Source: an uncultured Oscillospiraceae bacterium (GTDB lineage Bacteria > Bacillota > Clostridia > Oscillospirales > Oscillospiraceae). From it: DNA of 64,000 bases. Positions 33,336 to 42,129 of the stretch are shown piece by piece. Where the stretch lies: assembly GCA_947629775.1 (NCBI GenBank), contig CANRFA010000005.1:1-64000 (forward strand), given 5' to 3'. Each line of letters starts with the position of its first letter. Position 1 is the stretch's first letter. Below the pieces are notes generated by a model. The model was not told the origin of the DNA. It saw only the letters and a program-made list of their open reading frames with translations, and did no database searches. Both the position numbers and the translations under genes were made by a program.

Positions 33336-34118
33336 GTGGAAGACAGAACCCTTTATGAGGGGTATACGCTGGTCTTTGAGGACAGATTCCAGGGCTGTGC
33401 GCTGGATTCGGAGAACTGGAACGTGGAGCTTCACGAACCGGGCTGGGTCAATGAGGAGTGGCAGAGGTATGTGGATTCCCCGGATAATATCCGGGTGCAG
33501 GACGGAACCCTGTCCCTGTGTCCGGTCCGCCGACTGCGGGAAGACGGAACGGTGGAGTACACCTCCGGGCGGATCTCCAGCCGGGGAAAGCGGGAGTTCA
33601 CTGGGGGGCTGTTTGAAGCACGCCTGAAGGTTCCCCGCGGACGGGGGTATCTTCCTGCCTTCTGGCTGCTGGCCGACGAAGAGAAGTACGGCCCCTGGCC
33701 TGTCTGCGGGGAGATCGACATCATGGAGATCATGGGGCAGGACACGGGGAGAAATTATGGCACCGTTCATTACGGGCTTCCTCATGCTCAGAACCAGGGA
33801 CAGCTTGTCCTGGAGCAGGGGGACTTCGCAGAGGAATTCCATGACTTCGTTCTGGTCTGGGAGCCGGAGGAACTGCGCTGGTACGTGGATGGGCATCTGT
33901 ACCATCGGGTCCGGAGCTGGTTTTCCGCTGCGACGGAGGGCGAACCTGCGCCGTTTCCCGCACCGTTTGACCACCCCATGTATCTGATCCTGAACCTGGC
34001 GGTGGGCGGTGTCTGGGTGGGGTACCCGGATGAAACGACCGACTTCGAGCACGCAGCCTTTACAGTGAAATATGTGCGGGTCTGGCAGAAGACAGGACCA
34101 AAGGAGGAAACGGAATGA
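33336..34118 (+). CDS. GH16 glucanase without signal peptide
   Basis: A 260-residue GH16 beta-jelly-roll enzyme. The active-site motif GEIDIMEIMG gives Glu126 as nucleophile and Glu131 as acid/base. FEDRFQG...LDSENWNVE at the start and the GGVWVGYP block fit laminarinase/lichenase-type enzymes. No signal peptide or anchor is present, unlike the usually secreted GH16 members, so it probably acts in the cytoplasm on imported oligosaccharides. GTG 33336 was chosen, eight bases after AAAGGAG; the frame runs open to 33273 but through the hairpin. It overlaps the next gene by 4 bp. Confidence 0.9.
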   Translation: MEDRTLYEGYTLVFEDRFQGCALDSENWNVELHEPGWVNEEWQRYVDSPDNIRVQDGTLSLCPVRRLREDGTVEYTSGRISSRGKREFTGGLFEARLKVPRGRGYLPAFWLLADEEKYGPWPVCGEIDIMEIMGQDTGRNYGTVHYGLPHAQNQGQLVLEQGDFAEEFHDFVLVWEPEELRWYVDGHLYHRVRSWFSAATEGEPAPFPAPFDHPMYLILNLAVGGVWVGYPDETTDFEHAAFTVKYVRVWQKTGPKEETE

Positions 34119-36823
34119 ACAGACTGCAGTTTTCCGGGGATGACGGAACCTTTACTCTTGCAAAGCCGGAGGAGATCAGTTATCTCTATCTGCCTCTGGC
34201 TTCGGAGACGGGACTGAAAAGCGCCATCACCCCTCTGCTGGGAGGGGACAGCAAGCTGGATCAGGAAACCTTCCTGCTGGAACCGGCCGGAGTGCAGACA
34301 CTGCACACCAGCCGGAGCACCCGGAACTTCTGGTGTGTGACGGAAAAAGGGGCCTGGTCTGCCACGGGTGTGTCGGCCCGTCAGGAGGCGGCACGCTTTA
34401 CCCGGGAACAGGAGGACAGCGTTCTGACGGCCGGGTTTATGTGGCAGGAGGTGCGGCGCACCTCGAAGCGGCAGGGACTGGAGGCGCAGGTTCTTTCCTT
34501 TGTTCCACCTCGGGAGAACGTGGAGATCATGCATGTTCGCATCACCTGTACCGGCTCCACGGCCCGGAAAGTGACGGGTGTCGCGGCCATTCCGATCTAC
34601 GGCAGGAGCGCGGATAACCTTCGGGATCACCGGGATGTGACCGCCATGCTCCATCGGATCCGGACCGTATCCCGGGGGGTTCTGGTGAAACCCACCATGT
34701 CGTTTGACGAGAAAGGGCATCGGGAAAATCGGAAGATCTACTATGTGCTGGGATCCACCGGGGATGGCTGCCCGCCGGTGTCCTTTTTCCCTACGGTGGA
34801 CGGTTTTCTTGGAGAAGGGGGAACCTTTCTTCGCCCGCGGGCGATCCTGGAGGGCTGCCAGGGTGTCCTGGCCGGGACCGGCGTGGATGGCCGGGAGGCC
34901 ATGGGTGCTCTGGTCTTCCCGGAAGTTCTTCTGGAACCGGGAGAGAGCGCGGAGTACATCGTTCTGCTGGGGGTTTCGGAGGATGAGGCGGATATTCGTC
35001 GCATCGCTGATGCCTTTTCCACCGGAGACCAGGTGCGCAGCGCCCTGGAGGAGACAAAACGCTGCTGGCAGGAGAAAGTGAATGTGCACTGTCACACCGG
35101 AGATCCGGATTTTGACCGGCTGATGCGGTGGGTCTGTTTTCAGCCCATCCTGCGGCGTATCTACGGTTGTTCTTTCCTGCCCCACCATGACTATGGCCGG
35201 GGCGGCCGGGGATGGCGGGATCTGTGGCAGGACTGTCTCTCTCTGCTGCTGATGGATCCGGACGGGGTCGGGGCCATGATCCAGGCCAACTTCGGCGGTG
35301 TGCGGGTGGATGGGACCAACGCCACCATCATCGGTGCCGGGGATGGCAATTTTGTGGCGGACCGCAACGGCATTCCCCGGGTCTGGATGGACCATGCCTT
35401 CTGGCCCCTGCTGACCACCCGTCTCTACCTGGACCAGACCGGGGACTTTTCGCTGTTGAGCGCCCGGGTTCCCTACTTCAAGGATGCGCTGGTTCTGCGG
35501 GGCACGGAGAGAGACCGGGAGTGGACTCCGGACATGGGGACCAGTCAGCGGACAGAGAGCGGTGAGATCTGGCTGGGAACTGTTATGGAACACCTTCTTG
35601 TGGAGAATCTGGCTGCGTTCTGCGAAGCCGGAGAGCACAACATCTGCCGGCTGCGGGGGGCGGACTGGAATGATGCGCTGGATATGGCCCCGGACCGGGG
35701 AGAAAGTGTGGCCTTTACCTTCGCCTATGCCGGAAATCTGCGTGCGCTGAGCCGCATGCTCCACCAGCTGGAGCAGCGGGGCTGCAGTACGGTGGAGGTT
35801 CTGGAGGAACTGGGGGAGCTTCTGAAAGTGGATGAGGCGATCTTCGATCTCCCCGGAAAGAAAACCGCGGTTCTGGAGCGGTATGGACGGCTCTGTGCTC
35901 ACACAGTAAGCGGGCGGATGGTCTCCCTGTCCATTCCGGAGCTGAGGGAGAAACTGGACCGGATGGCGGACTGGTGGATGGAACACCTCCGCCGTCAGGA
36001 GTGGATCGACGCCGGAGACGGGGAAGGCTGGTTCAACAGCTATTACGACAACCATGGACGTCCGCTGGAGAGTGCTGCGGAAGGGAACGTGCGGATGATG
36101 CTCACCGGACAGGTGTTTGCTGTCCTGAGCGGGACTGCGACCCGGGAACAGACGGCAGCCATTGTCCGCAGCGCGGACCGGTATCTCTACCGGAAGGAGC
36201 TGGGCGGATACCGGTTGAATACGGATTTCCACGAACAGAAGACCGATATGGGGCGGATGTTCGGGTTTGCCTACGGGGAGAAGGAGAACGGAGCGGTCTT
36301 TTCCCACATGGCGGTGATGTATGCCAACGCTTTGTACAGCCGGGGTTTTGTGCGGGAAGGATACAGAGCGCTGCAGTCGCTGGCCGATGCGGCGCTGTCC
36401 TTCGAGTCCAGCCGTATTTACCCGGGCATACCGGAGTATTTCAACGGGGATGGACGGGGTGTATACCACTATCTGACCGGAGCCGCCAGCTGGTATATGC
36501 TGACCCTCATTACCCGGGTGTTCGGCGTACAGGGCGAAACCGGGGATCTGACCGTTGCTCCTGCGCTCTGCAGGGAGCAGTTTGACGGAGAAGGGAGAGC
36601 CTCTCTCTCCATGATGTTTGCGGGAAAGCCGATTCGGATTGTGGTCGTCAACCTGACCGGGGCGGACTGGGGGCAGTATCAGGTCCGAAAGGCCTGGCTG
36701 CAAAGCGTTTCTTCCTCCGAGACCAGCCCCGTTTCCGTGGAGGACGGCCGGGTCCTTGTGCCCCGGGACAGCCTCTGCCGGCTCCCCGTTGAGGGCGGCC
36801 AGCTTACCATAGAACTGATATGA
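34115..36823 (+). CDS. GH94 phosphorylase 2, laminaribiose phosphorylase-like
   Basis: A 902-residue GH94 enzyme, longer than its two neighbours. The catalytic acid is expected at Asp520 in GADWNDALD. HHDYGRGGRGWRDLWQDCLSL and the C-terminal half YPGIPEYFNGDGRGVYHYL fit the longer GH94 branch that includes laminaribiose/beta-1,3-glucan phosphorylases of about 900 residues. It is coupled by ATGA overlap to the GH16 gene; a beta-1,3-glucan cleaving enzyme followed by a beta-1,3 phosphorylase makes sense. No signal peptide. Specificity is inference. Confidence 0.85.
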   Translation: MNRLQFSGDDGTFTLAKPEEISYLYLPLASETGLKSAITPLLGGDSKLDQETFLLEPAGVQTLHTSRSTRNFWCVTEKGAWSATGVSARQEAARFTREQEDSVLTAGFMWQEVRRTSKRQGLEAQVLSFVPPRENVEIMHVRITCTGSTARKVTGVAAIPIYGRSADNLRDHRDVTAMLHRIRTVSRGVLVKPTMSFDEKGHRENRKIYYVLGSTGDGCPPVSFFPTVDGFLGEGGTFLRPRAILEGCQGVLAGTGVDGREAMGALVFPEVLLEPGESAEYIVLLGVSEDEADIRRIADAFSTGDQVRSALEETKRCWQEKVNVHCHTGDPDFDRLMRWVCFQPILRRIYGCSFLPHHDYGRGGRGWRDLWQDCLSLLLMDPDGVGAMIQANFGGVRVDGTNATIIGAGDGNFVADRNGIPRVWMDHAFWPLLTTRLYLDQTGDFSLLSARVPYFKDALVLRGTERDREWTPDMGTSQRTESGEIWLGTVMEHLLVENLAAFCEAGEHNICRLRGADWNDALDMAPDRGESVAFTFAYAGNLRALSRMLHQLEQRGCSTVEVLEELGELLKVDEAIFDLPGKKTAVLERYGRLCAHTVSGRMVSLSIPELREKLDRMADWWMEHLRRQEWIDAGDGEGWFNSYYDNHGRPLESAAEGNVRMMLTGQVFAVLSGTATREQTAAIVRSADRYLYRKELGGYRLNTDFHEQKTDMGRMFGFAYGEKENGAVFSHMAVMYANALYSRGFVREGYRALQSLADAALSFESSRIYPGIPEYFNGDGRGVYHYLTGAASWYMLTLITRVFGVQGETGDLTVAPALCREQFDGEGRASLSMMFAGKPIRIVVVNLTGADWGQYQVRKAWLQSVSSSETSPVSVEDGRVLVPRDSLCRLPVEGGQLTIELI

Positions 36824-36836
36824 AAGGGTCGATCAT

Positions 36837-39248
36837 ATGCAATACGGGTATTTTGACAGTCAGAACCGGGAGTACGTCATCACAAGACCGGATACGCCCC
36901 AGCCGTGGATCAACTACCTGGGTTCTCCGGAGTACGGAGCTCTGATCTCCAACCAGGCCGGCGGCTACAGTTTTGTCCGCTCCGGGGCCAACGGCCGCAT
37001 TCTGCGCTATGTGTTCAACCAGTTCGATCAGCCCGGACGGTACCTCTATCTGCGGGACAATGAGGATGGGACGTTCTGGTCCGTTTCCTGGCAGCCGGTG
37101 GGAGGGGATCTGGAGTCCTGCCGCTACGAGTGCAGGCACGGAACCGGCTATACGAGGCTGCTGGCCGAGCGGAACGGGATCCGCGGCGAAGCAGTCTATT
37201 ATGTTCCTCTGGGAGAAGCTCACGAGGTGTGGGCGCTGACCGTGCGCAACGTTTCCTCCCGACGCCGGGAACTGACGCTGACGGGTTACGCCGAATTCAC
37301 CAACAGCGGCAACTACGAGCTGGATCAGGTGAATCTACAGTACTCTCAGTTCATTTCCCGGACCCTCTTTGACGGGAACCGGATCCGGCAGCAGATTCAC
37401 GGAAACCTGGACGCCATTGCTCCGGGAGATAATGTGGATGAGAAGCAGGTGACGGAGCGCTTCTTCGGACTGGCGGGAGCGGAAGTATCCTCCTGGTGCG
37501 GAGATCGGGCTGCCTTTCTGGGGACCTATCATGGCTATGGGGATCCTGTGGGAGTGGCCCGGGGCGATCTCGGGAACGTTCCGGGTTACAACGGGAACAC
37601 CTGCGGAGCCCTGTCCACGGTGGTTTCGCTGGAACCTGGGGAGGAGCGGACCGTAGCCTTCCTGCTGGGGGAGAAGTCCGAAGCCGAGAGCGCCGCTCTG
37701 CTGGCAGAGTGTCAGAATCCGGGCCGGGACTGCTGTCGGGAACTGGAGGAGCTGATCCGGGACTGGCACGGAAAACTGTCCGCCTTCCATGTGAAGACTC
37801 CCTGCCCGGAGTTTGACGAGATGATCAATACCTGGAACGCCTACAACAGCTTCATTACCTTTACCTGGTCCCGGGCCGCATCCTTTGTCTACTGCGGACT
37901 GCGCAACGGCTACGGCTATCGGGACACGGTTCAGGACATCCAGGGAATCCTCCATCTGGCGCCGGAGCAGGCGGCGGAGAAACTGCGCTTCATGCTTTCT
38001 GCCCAGGTTCACCATGGAGGAGGCCTGCCCCTGGTGAAGTTCACCCATAACCCGGGGCACGAAGACACGCCGGAAGACGAGTCTTACCGTCAGGCGACCG
38101 GGCACCCGGCCTACCGGGCGGACGACGCTCTGTGGCTGTTCCCTACTGTGTGGAAGTACGTAGCGGAAACCGGGAATACGGCTTTTCTGGACGAGGTGAT
38201 TCCCTTTGCGGATCGGGAAGAGGCCACCGTCTATGAACATCTGAAGCGTGCCCTGAACTTTTCCCTTACCCACCTGGGTCCCCACGGCCTGCCGGCGGGG
38301 CTCTACGCCGACTGGAATGACTGCCTGCGCCTGGGGGCGGAGGGGGAATCCACCTTTGTGGCGTTCCAGTTCTACCAGGCCTTTACGATTCTGGGCCGTT
38401 TTGCGCAGGAGAAGAAAGACGGGGCATATCGGGCCTGGCTGGAAGAAAAGCAGGGAGAACTGCGGAAAAGGCTGAACCGGCTCTGCTGGGATACGGACCG
38501 CTACATCCGGGGCTTTACCGAACAGGGAGAGGTCATTGGAGCCTCCGATGCTCCGGAAGCGGATCTGTGGCTGAATCCCCAGAGCTGGGCTGTTATCAGC
38601 GGGCTGGCGGAGCGGGAGCAGGCGGAGACCATCATGGACCATGTGTTCCGCCGCCTGAATACCCCTCATGGGGCGATTCTCATGGATCCGCCCTATCATG
38701 CCCATGCCTTTGACGGCGCTCTGGCGGTGATTTACAACCCGGGGGTCAAGGAGAACGCCGGTGTGTTTTCCCAGTCCCAGGGATGGCTCATCCTGGCCGA
38801 GGCGTTGCTGGGTCACGGAGACAGGGCCTTTACCTACTTCCGGGAGAACTGTCCCGCCATGCAGAATGGCGAGGCGGAGCTCCGTGGGATTGAACCCTAT
38901 GCCTACGGGCAGTTCACCGAGGGCAAGGACAGTCCCCACGCCGGGCGTTCCCACGTCCACTGGCTCACCGGAACCGCATCCACGGTCATGGTGGGGTGTG
39001 TGGAAGGGATTCTGGGCATGCGGCCCGATCTTCATGGACTGAAAACAGCTCCCTCCATTCCGAGGGAATGGAAGGAGCTGGAGATCGACCGGATGTTCCG
39101 GGGCAGAAAGCTTCATATCCGGGTGGAAAACCCGGACGGCAGGGAATCCGGCTGCCGGAAACTGACCGTAAACGGGGTAGAGCTGCCGGGTTCTTACATC
39201 CCGGAAACGCTGCTGACCGACCGTACGGAGATCGTGCTGACCCTGTAG
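36837..39248 (+). CDS. GH94 phosphorylase 3
   Basis: An 803-residue GH94 enzyme whose first 35 residues (MQYGYFDSQNREYVITRPDT...) closely follow those of GH94 enzyme 1. The catalytic acid is expected at Asp495 in ADWNDCLRLG. The product-loop differs: YNPGVKENAGVFSQSQGW, and FTEGKDSPHAGRSHVHWLTG follows. This resembles the chitobiose/cellobionate branch more than cellobiose phosphorylase. It follows enzyme 2 at 13 bp and ends 3 bp before the convergent araC stop codon. Substrate is uncertain. Confidence 0.85.
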   Translation: MQYGYFDSQNREYVITRPDTPQPWINYLGSPEYGALISNQAGGYSFVRSGANGRILRYVFNQFDQPGRYLYLRDNEDGTFWSVSWQPVGGDLESCRYECRHGTGYTRLLAERNGIRGEAVYYVPLGEAHEVWALTVRNVSSRRRELTLTGYAEFTNSGNYELDQVNLQYSQFISRTLFDGNRIRQQIHGNLDAIAPGDNVDEKQVTERFFGLAGAEVSSWCGDRAAFLGTYHGYGDPVGVARGDLGNVPGYNGNTCGALSTVVSLEPGEERTVAFLLGEKSEAESAALLAECQNPGRDCCRELEELIRDWHGKLSAFHVKTPCPEFDEMINTWNAYNSFITFTWSRAASFVYCGLRNGYGYRDTVQDIQGILHLAPEQAAEKLRFMLSAQVHHGGGLPLVKFTHNPGHEDTPEDESYRQATGHPAYRADDALWLFPTVWKYVAETGNTAFLDEVIPFADREEATVYEHLKRALNFSLTHLGPHGLPAGLYADWNDCLRLGAEGESTFVAFQFYQAFTILGRFAQEKKDGAYRAWLEEKQGELRKRLNRLCWDTDRYIRGFTEQGEVIGASDAPEADLWLNPQSWAVISGLAEREQAETIMDHVFRRLNTPHGAILMDPPYHAHAFDGALAVIYNPGVKENAGVFSQSQGWLILAEALLGHGDRAFTYFRENCPAMQNGEAELRGIEPYAYGQFTEGKDSPHAGRSHVHWLTGTASTVMVGCVEGILGMRPDLHGLKTAPSIPREWKELEIDRMFRGRKLHIRVENPDGRESGCRKLTVNGVELPGSYIPETLLTDRTEIVLTL

Positions 39249-39251
39249 GGA

Positions 39252-40076
39252 TCAGTCCTGGGGGGCAGTTTCGGGATCCGGGTCCGGCCTTTTCTCCAGG
39301 CCGGGCCCGGTTCCGGGGGCCGGATCCCGGTTGACGCCCCAGACGGTCATATAGTTGGTGTCCCGGTAGACCTTGGGGGTGACCCCCATCTGCTGACGGA
39401 ACTGCTGAATAAAGTGGCTCTGCGAGGAGTAGGAGAGCATGTTGGCGATTTCAGACATCTCGCAGTCGCTGAAGCGCAGCAGGTTTTTCGCCATGTCGAT
39501 TTTCCGCTGGCGGATGTATTCGCTGACGGAAACGCCGATCTCCTGCCTGAAGATGCGGGACAGATAGGTGGGGGAGACGCAGATGGCCTTTGCCAGGTCG
39601 TTGAGGGTGATCCGTTCTGAGATGTGGGCGTAGATGTAGTCGATGGCCTCCGAGACCTGCTTGGAGGCGGCAGCATACTTCTTCTGTCCCCGCATGCGTC
39701 CGGTGTAGTCCAGGGCCATCTGATCGTGGAGCAGAACAATTTCAGCCATGTTGGTGCAGCGGTCCATGCGCTGAATGTAGGAGTCGCTGAGCCCGAAGGC
39801 CTCCTCCATGGCCATGCCGCCTTCCATGCAGAAGCGGGTGATCATGGCGGCGGTCACGACAAAATGGTATTTCAGATTGGTGACCGGGTCCTCGGACAGC
39901 ATGCCGACGCCTTCCATGTTTTCAAAGGCGCCGCGGCTGCAGTTCTCCTGGACCTGGTCGATCAGCCCGGCGGCCACCGAGCGGTAAAACATCATCTCTT
40001 CGCCCGGGCCGCGGTGGGTTGTGATTTCTCCGTCTTCGCTGACTTCCGTGGGACGCCAGCGGTTTTCCTTTTCCAT
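39252..40076 (-). CDS. AraC family regulator of the glucan block
   Basis: A 274-residue AraC-type protein. The C-terminal double HTH (about 165-255) shows ERITLNDLAKAICVSPTYLS and the second helix block EMSEIANMLSYSSQSHFIQQF. The N-terminal half has no cupin that I can recognise and may bind a ligand or partner. The end is Pro/Asp-rich. Met at 40076 was chosen for GGGGGAGGA seven bases upstream. It lies between the phosphorylases and the importer genes, so it is the first candidate for the activator of promoters A, B and C. Confidence 0.88.
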   Translation of the reverse strand: MEKENRWRPTEVSEDGEITTHRGPGEEMMFYRSVAAGLIDQVQENCSRGAFENMEGVGMLSEDPVTNLKYHFVVTAAMITRFCMEGGMAMEEAFGLSDSYIQRMDRCTNMAEIVLLHDQMALDYTGRMRGQKKYAAASKQVSEAIDYIYAHISERITLNDLAKAICVSPTYLSRIFRQEIGVSVSEYIRQRKIDMAKNLLRFSDCEMSEIANMLSYSSQSHFIQQFRQQMGVTPKVYRDTNYMTVWGVNRDPAPGTGPGLEKRPDPDPETAPQD

Positions 40077-40107
40077 GCCGGGATCCTCCCCCTGAACCAG
40101 ATACTTC

Positions 40108-40135
40108 AGTATAGCATTCAGGCAATGAAATGCAA
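40108..40135 (-). promoter_or_regulatory. Promoter of araC
   Basis: On the minus strand TTGCAT (40135-40130) and TATACT (40113-40108) with 16 bp spacing. Confidence 0.7.
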
Positions 40136-40485
40136 GAAGAAACTGCTGAAAGCGGGGGAGATTTTGCATTGTCCCGAAGAGTCGCTGCTGTCCGGGGCGT
40201 GGAGAGTACCGGTCACGACAGAGAAGAGGGACTGAGGGATTCCACTGGCGGGCCCGGGAAGGAGGAACAGCTTCCGGCTTTGCGGTCCCGCCGGATTTTC
40301 GCTGCAGGTATGCCGTAGAGGATCGGCGGGGGCGCTGCCCTTCAGACGACGCTTCAGCGACGGATAAACAGGTGCAGGAATCTGCTACAGAACCGGAGAG
40401 AAAAGCGTTTCCTGATCTGGAAATAAGTGAGAAAAGCAGGGATCGGAAGGAGCTTTTTTGGGCAGGACCACAAAAGTGGGTATGA
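40136..40485. other. Divergent intergenic stretch between araC and the importer
   Basis: No protein or RNA gene was recognised. A small inverted repeat CCACAAAAGTGG at 40468-40479 lies just upstream of promoter C and may be an additional protein-binding site. Confidence 0.35.
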
Positions 40486-40541
40486 ATCTGCTATGGTACT
40501 CTCTGTATTTTGTATACAGCCCCTGACGAACCGGGTAGAAT
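40486..40541 (+). promoter_or_regulatory. Regulated promoter C of the glucan regulon
   Basis: ATCTG (40486-40490), TATACA (40513-40518), 17 bp, TAGAAT (40536-40541). Same layout as promoters A and B; TATGAATCTGC is identical to B. Confidence 0.65.
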
Positions 40542-40553
40542 AGGGGCACCGAT

Positions 40554-40569
40554 ACAGCCTGAGGGCTGT
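40554..40569 (+). other. 5'-end hairpin of the importer transcript
   Basis: ACAGCC, loop TGAG, GGCTGT, located at the expected 5' end of the mRNA from promoter C. It is the same hairpin as at promoter B but without a T run, so a stabilising or regulatory leader role is more likely. Confidence 0.55.
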
Positions 40570-40597
40570 GTTAAAACGGAAAACAGGAGGAGATATC

Positions 40598-42028
40598 ATG
40601 AAAAGAAAGATTCTGAGTCTTGCCCTTGCGCTGGCCTTGGGTCTCAGCCTGCTGACAGGCTGCGGAGGCGGCAGTGGCGGCGGCGCGGCCAGTGGCGGTG
40701 GCGCAGCCAGCGGCGGCGCAGCCAGCGGCGGATCTTCCGCTTCCGGTGGAGAGGAAGGCAAGATCATCAACATTTACGTCTGGAACGACGAGTGGCAGAA
40801 GAAGTTCAATGCCAACTACCCCGAGGTGAAGGAAACCTCCAAGGACCTGTCCATCACCTACCTGAACGACGGCACCGAGGTTCACTGGATCATCAACCCC
40901 AACCAGGACGGCGTCTATCAGCAGAAGCTGGACGAAGCTCTTGTCAAGCAGGCCGATGCCGAGCCGGATGAAAAGATCGACCTGTTCCTGGCCGAGGCCG
41001 ATTACATCCTCAAGTACATTGATCCGGAGATCGACATGGCCATGCCCATCGACGAGCTGGGCATCACTCCGGAGGATACCCCCAACCAGTACAAGTACAC
41101 CCAGGAGGCTGTGACCACCACGGACGGCAAGGTGCGTGCTCTCAGCTATCAGGCCACGCCGGGCATGATGGTCTACCGCCGTTCCATTGCCAAGGCCGTG
41201 CTGGGGACCGACGATCCCGAGACCGTGGGCGCTGCGGTCGCTGATTGGGATAAGTTCTATGCCACCGCCGAGCAGATGAAGGCCGCCGGCTATTACATGT
41301 ACTCCGGCCGGGCGGATACCTACCGCGTCTACTCCAACAACGTCTCCGGTCCCTGGGTGCAGGACGGCAACGTGGTGGTCGACAGCAACATCATGAAGTG
41401 GGTGGACCGTTCCATGGAGGATATTCAGAGCGGCATTACTCACAACACGCCCGGCCAGTGGCAGGACGAGTGGAACAAGGACTTCGGCCCTGACTCCAAG
41501 GTATTCTGCTTCTTCCTTCCCGCCTGGGGTCTGGACGTCTGCGTGAAGCCCAATGTGGAGGGCACCTCCGCCGCTCAGGACTGGGCCGTCTGCCCCAGCC
41601 CCGAGAAGTTCTACTGGGGCGGCACCTGGCTGATCGCCTGCCGCGGCACGGACAATCCGGAGCACGTGAAGGATATCATGCTGAAGATGACTGCGGATAC
41701 CGACATTCTGCGCAGCCTGGCTGTGAACAACGGCGAAATGAGCAACGACCAGCCTCTGATGGAGGAACTGGCGCAGTCCCCCGACTTCGGTATCGATATG
41801 CTCTCCGGACAGAACTACCTGGGTGTTCTCTCCGATGTGGCTGCCAACATTAAGCTGGCCAACGTGTCCGCCTATGACCAGGGCTGCACCGAGGCCATTC
41901 AGAACGCGTTCGGCGACTACTTCAACGGCAAGATCGATATGGAGAAAGCAAAGGCCAACTTTGAGACCACCGTCAAGGAGAAATATCCCGAGCTGGTGAA
42001 CGGCGAGTTTATCTGGCCCGAAGCATAA
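40598..42028 (+). CDS. Sugar ABC transporter substrate-binding lipoprotein
   Basis: A 476-residue extracellular solute-binding protein of the family that serves oligosaccharide importers. The signal peptide ends in LLTGC (Cys near residue 23). A Gly/Ala/Ser-rich linker (about 24-55) leads to the binding domain (IINIYVWNDEWQKKF to the end, with Trp- and Tyr-rich sugar-contacting stretches such as PGMMVYRRSIA and KFYWGGTWLIACRG). AGGAGGAG precedes the ATG. It opens the importer operon under promoter C. Its ligand is inferred to be a beta-glucan oligosaccharide from the neighbours. Confidence 0.93.
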   Translation: MKRKILSLALALALGLSLLTGCGGGSGGGAASGGGAASGGAASGGSSASGGEEGKIINIYVWNDEWQKKFNANYPEVKETSKDLSITYLNDGTEVHWIINPNQDGVYQQKLDEALVKQADAEPDEKIDLFLAEADYILKYIDPEIDMAMPIDELGITPEDTPNQYKYTQEAVTTTDGKVRALSYQATPGMMVYRRSIAKAVLGTDDPETVGAAVADWDKFYATAEQMKAAGYYMYSGRADTYRVYSNNVSGPWVQDGNVVVDSNIMKWVDRSMEDIQSGITHNTPGQWQDEWNKDFGPDSKVFCFFLPAWGLDVCVKPNVEGTSAAQDWAVCPSPEKFYWGGTWLIACRGTDNPEHVKDIMLKMTADTDILRSLAVNNGEMSNDQPLMEELAQSPDFGIDMLSGQNYLGVLSDVAANIKLANVSAYDQGCTEAIQNAFGDYFNGKIDMEKAKANFETTVKEKYPELVNGEFIWPEA

Positions 42029-42037
42029 GAATCGGAA

Positions 42038-42084
42038 AGAGGGGCGGCTCGCCCGCCCCTCTCTCCGCCCGGCCGGGCGGAGAG
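42038..42084 (+). other. Two intercistronic hairpins after the binding protein gene
   Basis: AGGGGCGG...CCGCCCCT and CTCTCCGCCC...GGGCGGAGAG lie back to back without a T run. Such hairpins usually protect the binding-protein mRNA, giving more binding protein than permease. Confidence 0.55.
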
Positions 42085-42129
42085 AGAAACCCGGAAACCT
42101 GCTTATTCATCCTGAAAGGGGGATCTCCT

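Noticed and set aside
30127..39248. The three GH94 genes considered as a recent tandem duplication
   Set aside because: They differ in length (807, 902, 803 residues) and in their substrate loops; only enzymes 1 and 3 share a close N-terminus, so they are old paralogues.
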